A DNA stretch of 64,000 nucleotides, taken from Thamnidium elegans (Eukaryota; Mucoromycota; Mucoromycetes; Mucorales; Mucoraceae). Under the pieces are notes generated by a model, which was not told the origin of the DNA, did no database searches, and saw only the letters and a list, made by a program, of their open reading frames with translations. This document shows, piece by piece, positions 45,894 through 58,336 of the stretch; the first letter of the stretch is position 1; every line of letters starts with the position of its first letter. The DNA lies in contig JAIXMG010000003.1 in the NCBI GenBank assembly GCA_025201345.1, forward strand, positions 248,001-312,000. The letters are read 5' to 3'. The position numbers were made by a program, and so were the translations under genes.

Positions 45894-46771
45894 GTTTTAA
45901 ATATAATCCAGTAGAATAAAAAAAGAGGTAATAATAATATGATACCTAAAGTTACGCTTTATAGGTAGTTTTTTTTCAAACAGCTTACGCATCTCGCTCT
46001 TCTTTTTTTGGGTCCTATTTTTCCTATTGGTTTTTTTATTACAATGTCTTTGTATCAATCACGTAATTGTATTTTTTGCTTAAACTTATATGTAAGGAAA
46101 AAAACAAACTCATTTAACAACAGCGATACCATCGATAGGCAGCAATAGCATAATATATGTATTACCACTAATGAGGGTACCGGTGGTAGTTGTCATGGTA
46201 CCGAATTATAGGAATTGCAGAACATATCACGAACAAGAGAGTAAAAGATATAAACAAGTCGCCATAAAACAGTATATATAAACGCTACGTAAAAAAACGC
46301 TCAGCCAAACTCTGTTTTAGGCTTTCGTTTTGAAAGATTAAGGGGTTTCATTAGGGAAAAAAAACAACCCAGACACAGAGTACATTGAGCTAAAAAAAAA
46401 GGATACAAGTGTGTATATCTTCCCAGGCTGATAATATTTTTACGAATTTCTTAGAAACACAGGGGTGTACATAGGGTAGCTCAGGATCGGGTAATCTATG
46501 GCCCCTAAGAAAAACGTTTAAATAAACAGCATTGAAGCAATAGTAAAAGGGCACCTTATAGTTACCAAAACTCATATATAATTACTTTAAAAAGCTGTTT
46601 ATTATTATAAGAAAAAAAATAAAAATAATAATTTAGTATTAGACCCTTTCGCATCTACATAAATGCGCCAATTGGAACCGTAAGCACTGTAAAAGTTAGA
46701 AAACAGTATATAAACGGGGCTTTTTATTTTTAACTTTCACATAGCGCGAACACCTTTTTTATTATAAACAA
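45894..46771. promoter_or_regulatory. Intergenic region between divergent PLC-like and S9 peptidase genes
   Basis: 878 bp between two divergent starts, probably holding both promoters. GGTACCGGTGGTAGTTGTCATGGTACC-type inverted GGTACC elements lie near 46177-46202. No gene seen. Confidence 0.4.
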
Positions 46772-48813
46772 ATGATTCAAATAAAGCCTTTTGGAGCCTG
46801 GCCTTCACCTATTACTGCTGATTCTTTATCATCAGGTGCATTAGCTTCAGATACCTGTATTGACGGAGACTATATCTATTGGACTCAAGCCATCTCTCAT
46901 GAACAAGGCCGAGGTCAAATTTTCCAACAAAAACTCAATGACACCAGCATTGCTCCCAAAGCACTTTTACCTTTGGAATATAACTGTTTAACGCGTGTTC
47001 ATGAGTACGGTCGAGGTGCATTCAAGGTCTCTAACGGTACCGTTGTATTTTCTAATAATCAAGACACTCGCATCTACACCATCGATACCGAAGGTAACAT
47101 CACCCCATTGACTCAGGCCGGTACCTTATACCGTTACGCTGATTTCGTCATTGATTCCAGTGACCGTTTCCTTATCTGTGTTCGAGAACAACACTTTGAA
47201 AACGAAGAACCCAAGGATGTTATTAACGTATTGGTCTGTATTGATTTAAAGACCGGAAAAGAGCAAGTGATCGCTGAAGGTCAAGATTTTTACTCTTCTC
47301 CTCGTCTTTCTAAGAACAACGATTTGACTTTTGTTAGTTGGATTCATCCTAATATGCCTTGGGATTATACTAAACTTTACTATGCAAAGACATTGTTTGA
47401 TGAATCTACCGGGCTAATTGAATTACAAGGTTTGGTTTGTGTTGCTGGGGATAAGATTGATGAGAGTATTTCTGTAAGTGAGAACTTTCCCACACTTTTC
47501 CATATTTACGCAAAAAACTAACACTTTACATATATATATATTAGCAACCTCACTTTGGTACTGATGATACTCTTTATTTCGCATCAGATCGTTCTGGATT
47601 CTGGAACTTGTATCAATATAATGGCTCCTCAATTGAATTATTATTACCTGAGCCACTTGAACAAGAGTTTGTAGGCCCCGCATGGAGATTCAACGACTCT
47701 GAATACAAGTCACTTAAATCCAGTGACCATAAACTTATTGTCATCAACAAGGATTCTTTAGCCATCTTGGATAAGAACGCAAAGACTTTGACAAACTTGA
47801 ACTGTCCCTATGAATTATTCTCGGATATCCGTACCTATGTTGATGAACAAGGAGATGATATTGTGATTGCTAATATGGCATCTACTACCGAGCCTACTGA
47901 AGTTATTGCTTATAACGTGAATAAGCAATCCGTTGTATGTGTTCACCAAAAGTCGCCCGCAACTCGTTTGGACCCTGAGTTTATTACTGTCGGTAAAGAG
48001 ATCAAGTTCCCAACCACCAATGGTAAGACAGCTTATTGTTATTACTATGAGCCCAAGAATCCCGATTATAAGGGTGAAGGATTACCTCCTTTGCGAGTTC
48101 TTTCTCATGGTGGACCCACCGGTCAATCTCATAACGGATACAGTCGTAGTATTCAATACTGGACCACACGCGGATTTGCCATTGCTGATGTCAATTATGG
48201 TGGAAGTACAGGATATGGTCGTGAATATCGTAACCGTTTACAAAAGAGTTGGGGTATTGTAGATGTTGATGATTGTTGTAACGCTGCTATTTACTTGTGC
48301 GATCAAGGATTAGTTGATAAGGATAAACTGACAATTGAAGGAGGAAGTGCAGGTGGATTTACTACATTAGCATCTGTTGCTTTCCGTGATGTATTTAAGG
48401 CCGGTTGTTGTCGTTACGGTATTTCTGATATTACTTTATTGGCTAAAGAAACTCATAAGTTTGAATCAAGATACCCTGATAACTTGATTGGTGAATACCC
48501 AAAGGAAAAAGAAATTTATGAAGAACGATCTCCTCTGTTTAGTGCAGATAAAATTGATTGTCCTGTTATCTTTTTCCAAGGTGCTGAAGATAAAGTTGTA
48601 CCTCCTTCTCAAGCAGAGGTAATGGTAAATGCACTTAAAGAAAACGGTGTTCCTGTTGCTTATGTGCTTTATCAAGGTGAGGCGCATGGTTTCCGTCGTG
48701 CTGAAAACATTAAACGTACAATGGAATTAGAACAATGGTTCTATGGTCAAATATTTGGGTTCCCTGTTGAAGGTGTAGAAGGTGTTGAAATTTTTAACTT
48801 TTCTCCAAAATAA
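46772..48813 (+). CDS. Prolyl oligopeptidase family (S9) serine peptidase
   Basis: Two exons, 46772-47473 and 47545-48813, in frame, 656 residues, no signal peptide. The N-terminal part is a beta-propeller-like region (FGAWPSPITADSL, DGDYIYWTQAISHEQGRG). The C-terminal alpha/beta hydrolase carries the catalytic triad: nucleophile Ser in EGGSAGGFTT (about residue 502), Asp in QGAEDKVVPPSQ (about 583) and His in QGEAHGFRRAEN (about 615). The oxyanion segment LSHGGPTGQSHNGYS and the strand FAIADVNYGGSTGYGREYR are typical of dipeptidyl/acyl-peptidase-like S9 enzymes. It probably cleaves peptides in the cytosol. The start codon sits after a short pyrimidine/AT leader. Convergent with STT3, 93 bp apart. 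Confidence 0.93.
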
Positions 48814-48906
48814 AATAACTTTTTTTTTAGCTGTGTATAAAATTTGTTTATTTTTTTATTTGTTTTACAATATTAATAATAATGAAAAAAAAAAAGATTT
48901 GTTATT

Positions 48907-51277
48907 TTAATCCAAATCATCGTAAGATGCAGCTGAACGCTTTCTACGATCTGAACTCTTTTTATTCGTCTTGGCCTTTACTTTTTTGTTACCAGCCTCA
49001 AAAGCCATCGCCTCACTATGATCTCTACCAAGCTTATCATAATCCTTTACCTTGTAAATTCTAACGATCCAATTTTCAGAAGTGAAAGCTTCATCCAAAA
49101 CAGATAATTCTGGACCCTTTGCAGGAAGAGGTTGATTACGTACACGATCAAAAGGTTGACGTCCGCCAAACATTTCATTGAAACGATAATAACTCATCTT
49201 ATACATTAAAGATTCCTTCATGGCAGTAGAAGCTTGATCGTCTACACGATATTCTCCAGTAGATGTAAAGAAATCTGATTCTTTAATTTTATCAGGCCAG
49301 ATACCTTGTGCAATACGAATCATCCAAAGGAACTTGTTAATATCGTCACCAGAGTAGCCCAAAAGACCACCAAATATAACAAGTACATAGGTAACATCAT
49401 GCTTCTTCATGATTTCATAAGAATCGGCTTCGTTGGTAGACATGGCACGACCTACTGTGGCAATATGTGTGTTGTTCCAAGTATTGTTATCAACAAGTGT
49501 GGTACGGTTAGAGAAACCAGCAATTTGATAACCATAATCCCACCAAGACATAATCTTGGCATCTTCGTCTGTATTCTTACGCAACCAGTAATAAGCCTCT
49601 CTGAAATCATCAATAATACGTTGAGATCCATCAGGGTTACGAGAAGCCAATACAACAGAGGGAGAAGAATAGGCGTTAGAGGTCACCCAGGTACAGTGCC
49701 AGACAAACATAAACAAGAAGAAAGAAAAGACACCAACAACCATTAAACGAGTATCATTACCAATAATACCAGCCTTCTTTTCCTTCTTTTCCTTCTTTTC
49801 CTTCTTATTACTTGAAGACTTTTTGGTCTTTTCTTCAGTAATAGTTTCAGTAGTAATAGTAGTAGTAGTAGTAGTAGTAGTAGTAGCAGTAGCAGTAACA
49901 GCCTTGCGAACTTGTTCAGTAACACCGAAGTCAAGATAGGTATCTAATAAAGTAGAGATAGCCATACCACCACAGATACAAACAACAGGAGTTAAAGTCA
50001 ACATAAGACGAACCATAACACCAGCGAAATAAGAAGCAAAGACAGAGTAAACAATAACAAAGACGTGTTCATCATGTAACTTTTGGAAACAAAGATAGAT
50101 ACCGACAGGGAAGATAAAGATAAGCATTTGTAAATCGAAAAAGAACATGGGCCAGGCAGTAGGTTGATGTTCAGAAACGGAAGCGATAATGGGGATATGA
50201 ATTTTGGCATAACCAGTATCCCAAAGAGAATAAAATCTACCAGTCCAAGGAGCAATATAACCAGATAAAGTCAAAGCAACCAAAGCAGCAGCACCTAAAA
50301 TAAAAGTGATACCAACAAAGGCCTTGAGAACAATTTGAAATTGCTTTTGTTGAAGGTGACTACGTAACAAGTTTACAAAACCCATGATTTGACAGAGACC
50401 AAATACACCTAAAGCAGCCATATGTTCAGAGGTACGAGTAGGTTGAAAGCCAACAAAAGGAATTTGCATTGACATCAAAGTACCCAAGATATAAAATGTA
50501 GAATAAGAAACATATACCCTGCTACTAAATCTACCCATCAACATCAATACAAATACATGAAGCGGGATAATATTGATAATAAATACATAACCACCCCAAG
50601 CAGCAACCATATAGAAATAAAAGAATGCTGCTGCTGAAGCCCAAAGAGAAGATCCTAACTTTAATGCCTTAATCCAGAGATAGAAAGTAAACATCAATAA
50701 GAAGATGGCAATAGCTTCATTATCATAAGAACCGGCAACAGAACGGGAGATATAACCAGGAGCAATACCCATAAAGACAGCAGCTAACAAACCAGCCGAG
50801 CTATCCTTTAACTCCTTTGTTAAAAGATAAGTGGCGAATGCAGTTAAACCAGAGAACATGGGAGCCAACAATACACAAATGTTTCGAATATCGACAGGAA
50901 AGTTAAAAAAGTGAAATACATTATGAATGATGGCAGCTGTAACCATTAAACCTGGATAGATAGTTCCACCCACAACGCGTCCTAAAGGATACCAAGAGCG
51001 GTCATCAAACCAGTTCCAAAATTCAAAGAAGCCATCTTGTACCAACATTCGGGTGGCACGATAGTTAAACCTATACAAGATGATGGAATTGGTAAATTTG
51101 GTATAAAAAAAAGAAAGAAATATATTATATGCACTAGTACCATGGGTCAAACTCGTGAATAATAGACTCATATCGAATAATACTGAATAGACGTGACGAA
51201 AATGCTACAATCGCGATTAAACCGAGAATACTTCTTTTCAAAAGTATCTTTTGGCTGCTGACATCCAGCTTTGCCAT
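48907..51277 (-). CDS. STT3: Oligosaccharyltransferase catalytic subunit STT3
   Basis: Two exons, 51277-51141 and 51070-48907, joined within the Trp of HEFDPWFNYRATR, 766 residues. That HEFDPWFNYR segment carries the catalytic Asp of the first luminal loop. Further family signatures are the multi-helix membrane region with [14 protein letters not shown] (second acidic motif), [18 protein letters not shown] with the WWDYG sequon-binding motif (about residue 550), and [11 protein letters not shown]. It transfers the dolichol-linked glycan to Asn-X-Ser/Thr in the ER lumen. Odd: between two C-terminal helices there is a low-complexity insert (plus-strand 49770-49904) of Thr repeats followed by Lys/Glu repeats ([11 protein letters not shown]), in a loop likely facing the cytosol. 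The C-terminus is Lys-rich. Divergent from the secreted protein gene. Confidence 0.97.
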
Positions 51278-52038
51278 TTTTTATCTTTAAATGTATATTT
51301 AAAAAAAAAGAAAAATAAAATAAAAAAGAGAGTGAAATAATTTAATGCTTTCCCCTTTCAACACGTTGTAAGTATATTAATATACTGGCCTATGAAATGA
51401 ATTCATTTCTTTAAACACCGCAAATTTTATCATTTTTGACATCATTTATTGAATGAGATAAAGTTACCTGTTGCAAGTGCTTTATGTACATATAAAATTG
51501 TATCTAATTATTTTAGAATTAAACTAGAGACCACTTCCCGAAAACATAAATTCAAACGGACAGGCAACCACGAAGGAGTGGCTCTGGAAGTAATAACTAC
51601 CGATAAAAATACATTTACATTAGAGACCTCGTTGGTTAACTAATGCATATAGTCTAGGGTTAATAACTAAATTGTTTAAAAGTCCCAAGTTGGTGATTAC
51701 TAGAGGGGTAGATACTTGATGTTTTATATCCATAGAGAAGATAAACCTGAAATCTTTCCTTTCTTAACATTTTCCCCATTTCGTTTGCTACTGAATCATA
51801 ATAAATAGAATTATTTTTGGATTTGTAACTTTTCGGGTAAGATGAGAGAAAGTTGCTAATATGTTCGATAGCTTTTGCTTTATATCCTTTGATGAAATGG
51901 CAAGTTTAAGTTGTGTAACAAGGTCTGTGATATCACCGTTAAATCACCCACTCAAAAAAGCAGTCCTAATATACAGTTTGTACTTAAAGAAGATGGTTTC
52001 AGATTTTTCCTATTCTTTCTTTACTCTCTGTAAAAAAT
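51278..52038. promoter_or_regulatory. Intergenic region between divergent STT3 and secreted-protein genes
   Basis: 761 bp, AT-rich, with no coding sequence I can support. The frames present (for example 51861-52085) run over the true start and splice site of the downstream gene. Confidence 0.4.
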
Positions 52039-53215
52039 ATGAAGTTCTTACTTTGGTTAATACCTCTTTTTATTTGCGTAAGTAAACACTTTTATTATGT
52101 ATATATGTATATTTCAATTATTGACACACCTTTTTTTTAAAAAAAAATAATAGTTATCTGTGCAAGCACGCTACGCCACAGACACAAAACCATTACTTCA
52201 AAATCAATCATTATTACATCTTGAAAGCTATCAACAAAAATGGACTACACACACTGATCGAGTTAAAAGACTCGTTACCAAAGTTAGATCCGAATTAAAG
52301 TCCAATAACAATATTAGACTTACTACTGAATACACGATGACCGATATTATCTTCTTTCTTAAGAGATATTTACCTACTTGGGTGTACCCTCCTTCCGCCT
52401 GGAAACAAGACCCCATCACGCGTCGACGAAATATTGCCAGGACCGTACGCTCTTCTCCCCTTGCTTCACGTCCCCGCTATGTTGCTCTTCGTGATGAGAT
52501 GATTGAATGGACAAAAACTTGCAACCAAAATTATTATAATCATTATGCAGTTGATTCCATTGACGGTTTGGAATCTTTAATTGACTCAATGTTGGACTTT
52601 GTTGCTGTTACTACTGATAAAGAATTAATGAACCCTGTGTTTTTGTCTACTGGTTTTGCTACTTTAAACAAGGCTATTCATAATTATATCGAAGGAAACA
52701 ATCAAGAGTTCTTGATGATTACGAAAGAAGCTAATGATCAATTTAATACTATTGCAACCTTGGCTGGTGAACTTCGTATACCCCTTGAAAGTATGCGTGA
52801 GGATGCTATTAGTCAAACAAAATACATCCGTGACGAATTATTTGAAAAGGTCGTCTATGGTCTTCATCACTTGGCTTACACTATTCAAACCAATATCGAA
52901 ACATTAGCATCTGAACTTGTTGATGCTGATGAGACAACTTCTGAAGCATTAAGAAAACATACCGCTGATACCATCCACTCTGAATTGCTCTACTTTGAGA
53001 ACATCGAAATTGTAACCCTTAAATTAAAGTCTGTTATTGCTCAAGTCTGGAAAAATGCAACCAATGAATTAGCTCAAAGTCCTTTCACAGCAGGTTATTG
53101 GATCGACGTAACGACTGAAGTCAAAGAAGCATTTGCAGAATTAGCCAGACTTATTGCTATTGCTTTAAGAAGTGTTCACAAACGTAAAATCTGTTCTTGC
53201 AGTCTCAAGCTTTAG
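52039..53215 (+). CDS. Secreted helical protein of unknown function
   Basis: Two exons, 52039-52077 and 52154-53215, in frame, 366 residues. The first exon encodes only the hydrophobic core of a signal peptide (MKFLLWLIPLFIC), completed by LSVQA in exon 2, giving a likely cleavage before RYATDT. The mature part is highly helical and acidic, with no Cys until the end: TEYTMTDIIFFLKRYLPTWV, WTKTCNQNYYNHYAVDSIDG, FLMITKEANDQFNTIATLAG and LASELVDADETTSEALRKHT. The C-terminus has RKICSCSLKL. I do not recognise a family. It may be a wall-associated or extracellular protein, or a vacuolar lumenal one. Convergent with the PP2A activator gene, 42 bp between stop codons. Confidence 0.8.
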
Positions 53216-53257
53216 TTGTAAATAAATATAATAATAAATAACAAAGGTATTTATTTT

Positions 53258-54062
53258 TTAATCAAATGGAAGAGGACGAGGTTTTGATTTTAATGCAGCA
53301 GCTGCAATTGCACTTGGTACAGGAATACCACAACAATCAGGGTATTCTTGACCTAAGGCAAATACACTATCTTCAGTTTGTTTCTTATTTTCATGAATAT
53401 GCCCACAGTCATCTTCCATATCCTCTGTTTGATCATGCCCACCTTCAAAATGAATAAGACTTCCAAACATAAAATGTTGCATAATTGGTAACTTTGCTAA
53501 CACCTCTGCTTTATACATTTTAACCATGCCTTCATTTACTTTAATCCAAGTCTTGCAAGCAGATATATCATCCAACATGGGTGAATGCCAGCGTAATGAT
53601 GCTGTTGTCTTTACTGTATTAATAAAATGAATACATGCTAAATACATGTATGAACTAGAGAATTGTTCCACTATGTCGCTATCATGAATTGCCTTTGGTT
53701 TGATATGTTTATGATCTTATCCAGAGAGTGCTTAATAAACAGTCTATCTTTCTTTTCTTTTTTTTATTGTAGTACTTACTTAGTAGTTGCGCAGCTCCAA
53801 AAAGAAAAGGCAAGAAATGATAATCGTCAAGACCCCAAACACCATGCGACCCAGCAGGTTCAAGCCAGTAATCAAACTGAAGTTGTCTCATCAATTTGAT
53901 ATATCTAAAGTCACCCTATTAGCTTCTTTTTTTTTTTTTTTTCATTACTTACTTTTTAATTACTTACTTTACAAATACACGTAATATAATTGCCTTATCA
54001 TCCTTTTCATTAATCACCTTTAACTTTTCAAGACAAAGTCTACAGCACGTTAAATATGATGC

Positions 54063-54093
<31 letters not shown>

Positions 54094-54677
54094 GTGATAT
54101 ACTTACAACCAAGCCATAAAATTAGCTTCATGTCCAGTTCCATAATCAATACGTTTGTCATTTCCAAAACTTTCATAGAAATACTTTCCTACTTCCTTAA
54201 CAGCTTCTTCAGGTACAAGATCTTTAAATAATTCCGGCACAGACTAAAATACCAGGTTTTTGTTTTTGTTTTTGTTTAACACATGTAAAAAAAAAAAGAG
54301 CTCCTTGTGTTTACTACTTACTTCTTTCACTTTTTCATAAAACGTACGGAAAGCAGGGTTACCGAACCGAGATTTCGAGTTTTCAACTGGGGGAATCTCA
54401 TTGACCCAACGTAACAAGGTATCTAGAATGTCGAGAATTTTTTGAACATTCTAAAGAATATATTTTTAATATTTTTTTTATTCTACATGCCAAAAAAAAA
54501 AAAAAGCAAAGACAAATTTACCTTGGAAACTTCAACATCAGAATCAATTTTCATATTCTTGACAGAATCATTTAAACGTTCAATATACACCACATATTCT
54601 TTATATGCATCAGACACTAAAAACTCGTCCAGGTCTTCTTTTGAAACGATACGCTTAGAAGGAATGATGTACTCCAT
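53258..54677 (-). CDS. Protein phosphatase 2A activator (PTPA/Rrd family, peptidyl-prolyl isomerase)
   Basis: Six exons: 54677-54522, 54450-54322, 54243-54107, 54039-53968, 53904-53776 and 53678-53258, in frame, about 347 residues. Signatures: [28 protein letters not shown] (the GTGHE loop), [20 protein letters not shown] (the most conserved segment, about residue 190) and WSDSEI-equivalent region leading to [32 protein letters not shown] completes the fold. It activates PP2A-type phosphatases by ATP-dependent remodelling of the catalytic subunit, as yeast Rrd1/Rrd2. An upstream in-frame Met at 54728 would add a hydrophobic N-terminus; I prefer MEYIIPSKR because it fits the family. Divergent from VMA1. 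Confidence 0.94.
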
Positions 54678-55508
54678 ATTTTTTTTTGCAGTAAGAAAAA
54701 AAAAGATAAAGAGAGAAGTTTGTTTCAAAGCGCGTTTGAAATACCAATATTATAAATTAAAACAGCCAATAGGATTTTTTCGAAAAAGAAGTTGATTTAG
54801 CGTAGAGTCAATAACTATACATAAGCAAAAGAAAAGACACTTGTTTTTGTGTTGGTGTTACGCGTACATAAATTGAATATCGTAAACATATGTCGAAATT
54901 TTATGCTGAATTGTTAGCCGTGGCTTATATGCAAACGAAGTATGAGAAAATTGGCGAGCTGTAACATGAAAAAGGCAGATGACAAGTGATTTTCTTTTTA
55001 GTTGTGATCAGGTGTTTGTGTGTATAGACCGTACAAATGATCTCACTGGGCAATCTCCGCGTTAAAATCCGTTTGCCCCTTTTTTAAGGATATCTCCTTG
55101 CACGTAAAAATATCCAGAAAAAAGAAAAAAAAAAGAGTATATAAACTTGCATTATATATCGCCATAATACCAAGGTTACTATTATACACTACTAAAAAAA
55201 AAAGAAAGGGACATAAACAACTGATCGCATCAAAGGAGAGGGGGTGACGTATGGGATATCTCTTTTTGTTGACTCCGCTATATCAACATCGACAGATTTC
55301 GAAACAGCTTGATCAAAAAGGGGATACAGTTTTTTTTTCTTTTTTACTTTCTTAAATCTCGGAACTCCTTTTTTTTTTTTTTTTTTTTTTTCGTTAAAGA
55401 AGTACATATTTTACATAAAGCTCTCTTTTTTTTAATACAGAAAAAGAGAATAAAAAAAAGATATAAAAGCGTACACATACAAAAAAGAACTAATACAAAT
55501 TATATAAA
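54678..55508. promoter_or_regulatory. Bidirectional promoter region between PTPA and VMA1
   Basis: 831 bp between two divergent housekeeping starts, with A/T runs and a GTATATAAA-type TATA element near 55137-55145. No coding sequence seen. Confidence 0.45.
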
Positions 55509-57872
55509 ATGGTAAGTTATAGCTTTTTTTTTTTTTTTTTTTTTTTGGCGTTTTAAAATATATATACTCTAACACGGATAAAAAAAAAAGGCTGGAGCTC
55601 TCGAAAATGCTGAAAGAGACATGCGTAGAATCAGAGATTGTGAACGCGAGTCTGATTTCGGTTCCATCTTTTCCGTTTCTGGTCCTGGTAAGAACAGATG
55701 AACAAACTAGTATAACTTCATCTCGCTTATTTTATTAAATACCATATCTACAGTTGTCGTAGCTGAAAATATGCGTGGTTCTGCCATGTACGAGTTGGTA
55801 AGTTTTGTTTATTATTTTTTATAACATATCATATACTAAATCCTTATCTTCTTTAACAGGTACGTGTTGGTCATACTGAACTTGTTGGTGAAGTTATTCG
55901 TATTGATGGTGACAAGACAACTATTCAAGTTTACGAAGAAACTGGTAATTTTTTTTTTCCCCTTTTTTCTTTTTTGTTACATGTTTCAAGTTTTTTTTAT
56001 TTTTTTTACTAACAAATAAATAATAATCATCATCATAATAATAGGTGGTTTAACTGTTGGTGATCCCGTCTTAAGATCTGGTAAACCTTTGTCTGTTGAA
56101 CTTGGTCCTGGTAAATAGAATACGCGTTATATTATCTCTTTTTTTTTTCTAACGCACAACTGTATCTTTTTTTTAATAGGTCTGATGTCAAACATTTATG
56201 ACGGTATTCAACGTCCGCTCAAGGTAAAAAAAAAATATATAACATAAAAGAAGAATAACAAAAACTAATAATAATACATAGTCTATTCAAGAAGTTTCTC
56301 AAAGTATTTATATCCCTCGTGGTATTTCTACACCTGCCTTGGACAAGAGCTTTGGCTGGGAATTTGAACCAATTAATTTTAGTGTTGGCGATCATATTAC
56401 CGGTGGTGATATCTATGGTAAAGTTTATGAGAACTCACTTGTCACTCTTCATAGCATTATGTTGCCTCCTAAATGTCGTGGTACAATTACTTATATTGCT
56501 CCCAAGGGTCAATACAACATTGAAGAAACTATGCTTGAAACTGAATTTGAAGGTGAAACTACTCAACATTGTATGAGACAACTCTGGCCTGTTCGTTCTC
56601 CTCGTCCTGTTGCTGAAAAGTTGTCTGCCAATCACCCATTATTAACTGGTCAACGTGTCTTGGATTCTCTTTTCCCTTGTGTTCAAGGTGGTACTACTGC
56701 TATTCCTGGTGCTTTCGGTTGTGGTAAAACTGTTATTTCTCAATCACTTTCCAAGTATTCCAACTCTGATATTATTATCTACGTCGGTTGTAAGTACATT
56801 ATTATATATACATATATATATATAATATTTAAATATTAACATTTTCGATTTTATTTTAGGTGGTGAACGTGGTAATGAAATGGCTGAAGTATTGATGGAT
56901 TTCCCTGAACTCTCTATTGATATTGATGGTCGTAAGGAATCTATTATGAAGCGTACTACTCTTGTTGCCAACACTTCCAACATGCCTGTCGCTGCTCGTG
57001 AAGCTTCTATTTATACTGGTATTACACTTTCAGAATATTTCCGTGATATGGGTAAGAATGTTGCCATGATGGCTGATTCTACTTCTCGTTGGGCTGAAGC
57101 CTTGCGTGAAATTTCTGGTCGTCTCGCTGAAATGCCTGCTGATTCTGGTTATCCTGCTTACCTTGGTGCTCGTCTTGCTTCTTTCTATGAACGTGCTGGT
57201 AAAGCTACTTGTCTTGGTAATCCTTCTCGTGAAGGTAGTGTTACTGTTGTTGGAGCTGTTTCACCTCCAGGTGGTGATTTCTCTGATCCCGTCACTGCAT
57301 CTACACTTGGTATTGTTCAAGTCTTTTGGGGTCTTGATAAGAAGTTGGCTCAACGTAAACATTTCCCTTCAGTCAATTGGAATTTATCTTACTCCAAGTA
57401 CATGAAGGTTTTGGAACCTTATTATGAAAAGAATGATCCTGAATATATTCATCTTCGTGATAAGTGTAAAGAAATTCTTCAAATGGAAGAGAACCTTTCA
57501 GAAATTGTTCAACTTGTTGGTAAATCAGGTTTAAATGAATCTGATAAGATTACTTTGGAAGTTGCTCAAATTATTAAGGATGATTTCCTTCAACAAAACG
57601 GTTATAGTAACTATGATCGTTATTGTCCTTTCTTCAAGACAACTTGGATGTTACGTAATATGATTGGTTTCTATGATCAAGCTACGCATGCTGTCGAATC
57701 TTCAAACAACCAAATCACTTGGGCAAAGATTCGTGAATCAATGGGTGATGTCATTTACAAGTTATCTTCTATGAAGTTTGAAGATCCTGCTGATGGTGAA
57801 GATGTCCTTTGTGAAAAGTATAGTGCCCTTTACAAGGAAATTGAAGCTAAGTTCAGTGATCTTGAAGCTTAG
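55509..57872 (+). CDS. VMA1: V-type H+-ATPase catalytic subunit A
   Basis: Eight exons: 55509-55511 (ATG only), 55591-55687, 55754-55797, 55860-55944, 56045-56110, 56180-56223, 56282-56789 and 56860-57872, in frame, 619 residues. Signatures: [16 protein letters not shown] (N-terminal barrel), the non-homologous region, P-loop [17 protein letters not shown] (about residue 250), [33 protein letters not shown] and [19 protein letters not shown]. It hydrolyses ATP in the V1 sector to acidify the vacuole and Golgi. Unlike the yeast gene there is no intein. The intron at 56790-56859 splits the Cys codon exactly where the yeast VMA1 intein is inserted (YVG/CGERG). The start codon is alone on exon 1, followed by a T-rich intron. 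Confidence 0.97.
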
Positions 57873-58336
57873 TTTTTTTTATCTCTCCTCTCCCACACAC
57901 ACTTTTTTTTTCACACAAGAAAATAAAAATATGAAACGTTTTGTAAGACAGTTATGATTGGCTAAAGTTTTTTTTTTTCTTGTTATTTTTTTTTTTTTTT
58001 TTTGTTCGTTCTTGTTACGTTTCTTCATTTAACGACCTTTTTTTTCCTTGTGGGAGATCTTTCTTTTTTTTTCTTCTTGTATTGAACAGCCCCTTTTCCT
58101 TTTCTTTTAAAAAAAAAGAAGTTATACGAAAAGAGAGAGAAACTTTTGATATATACAAAAAAAAAAAAAAAAAAAAAAGATATTCATTTAATAGAAGAAA
58201 AAAAAAAATAGTCTTTTTTCTTTTTTGTGAAGAACAAAAACCAGAACAAAAAAAAACAAACACACCCAAAAAAAAGAAAAAAAAGGCCAAAGAAATAAAC
58301 CATCTCTCTTTTTTTTAAAAAAAAATACGCGTTTCC
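57873..58336. other. Spacer between VMA1 and CHD gene
   Basis: 464 bp of homopolymer-rich sequence (T-runs near 57970-58005, A-run near 58158-58178, then A-rich leader). It probably holds the VMA1 terminator and CHD promoter. The frames in it are poly-Phe/poly-Lys artefacts. Confidence 0.5.
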
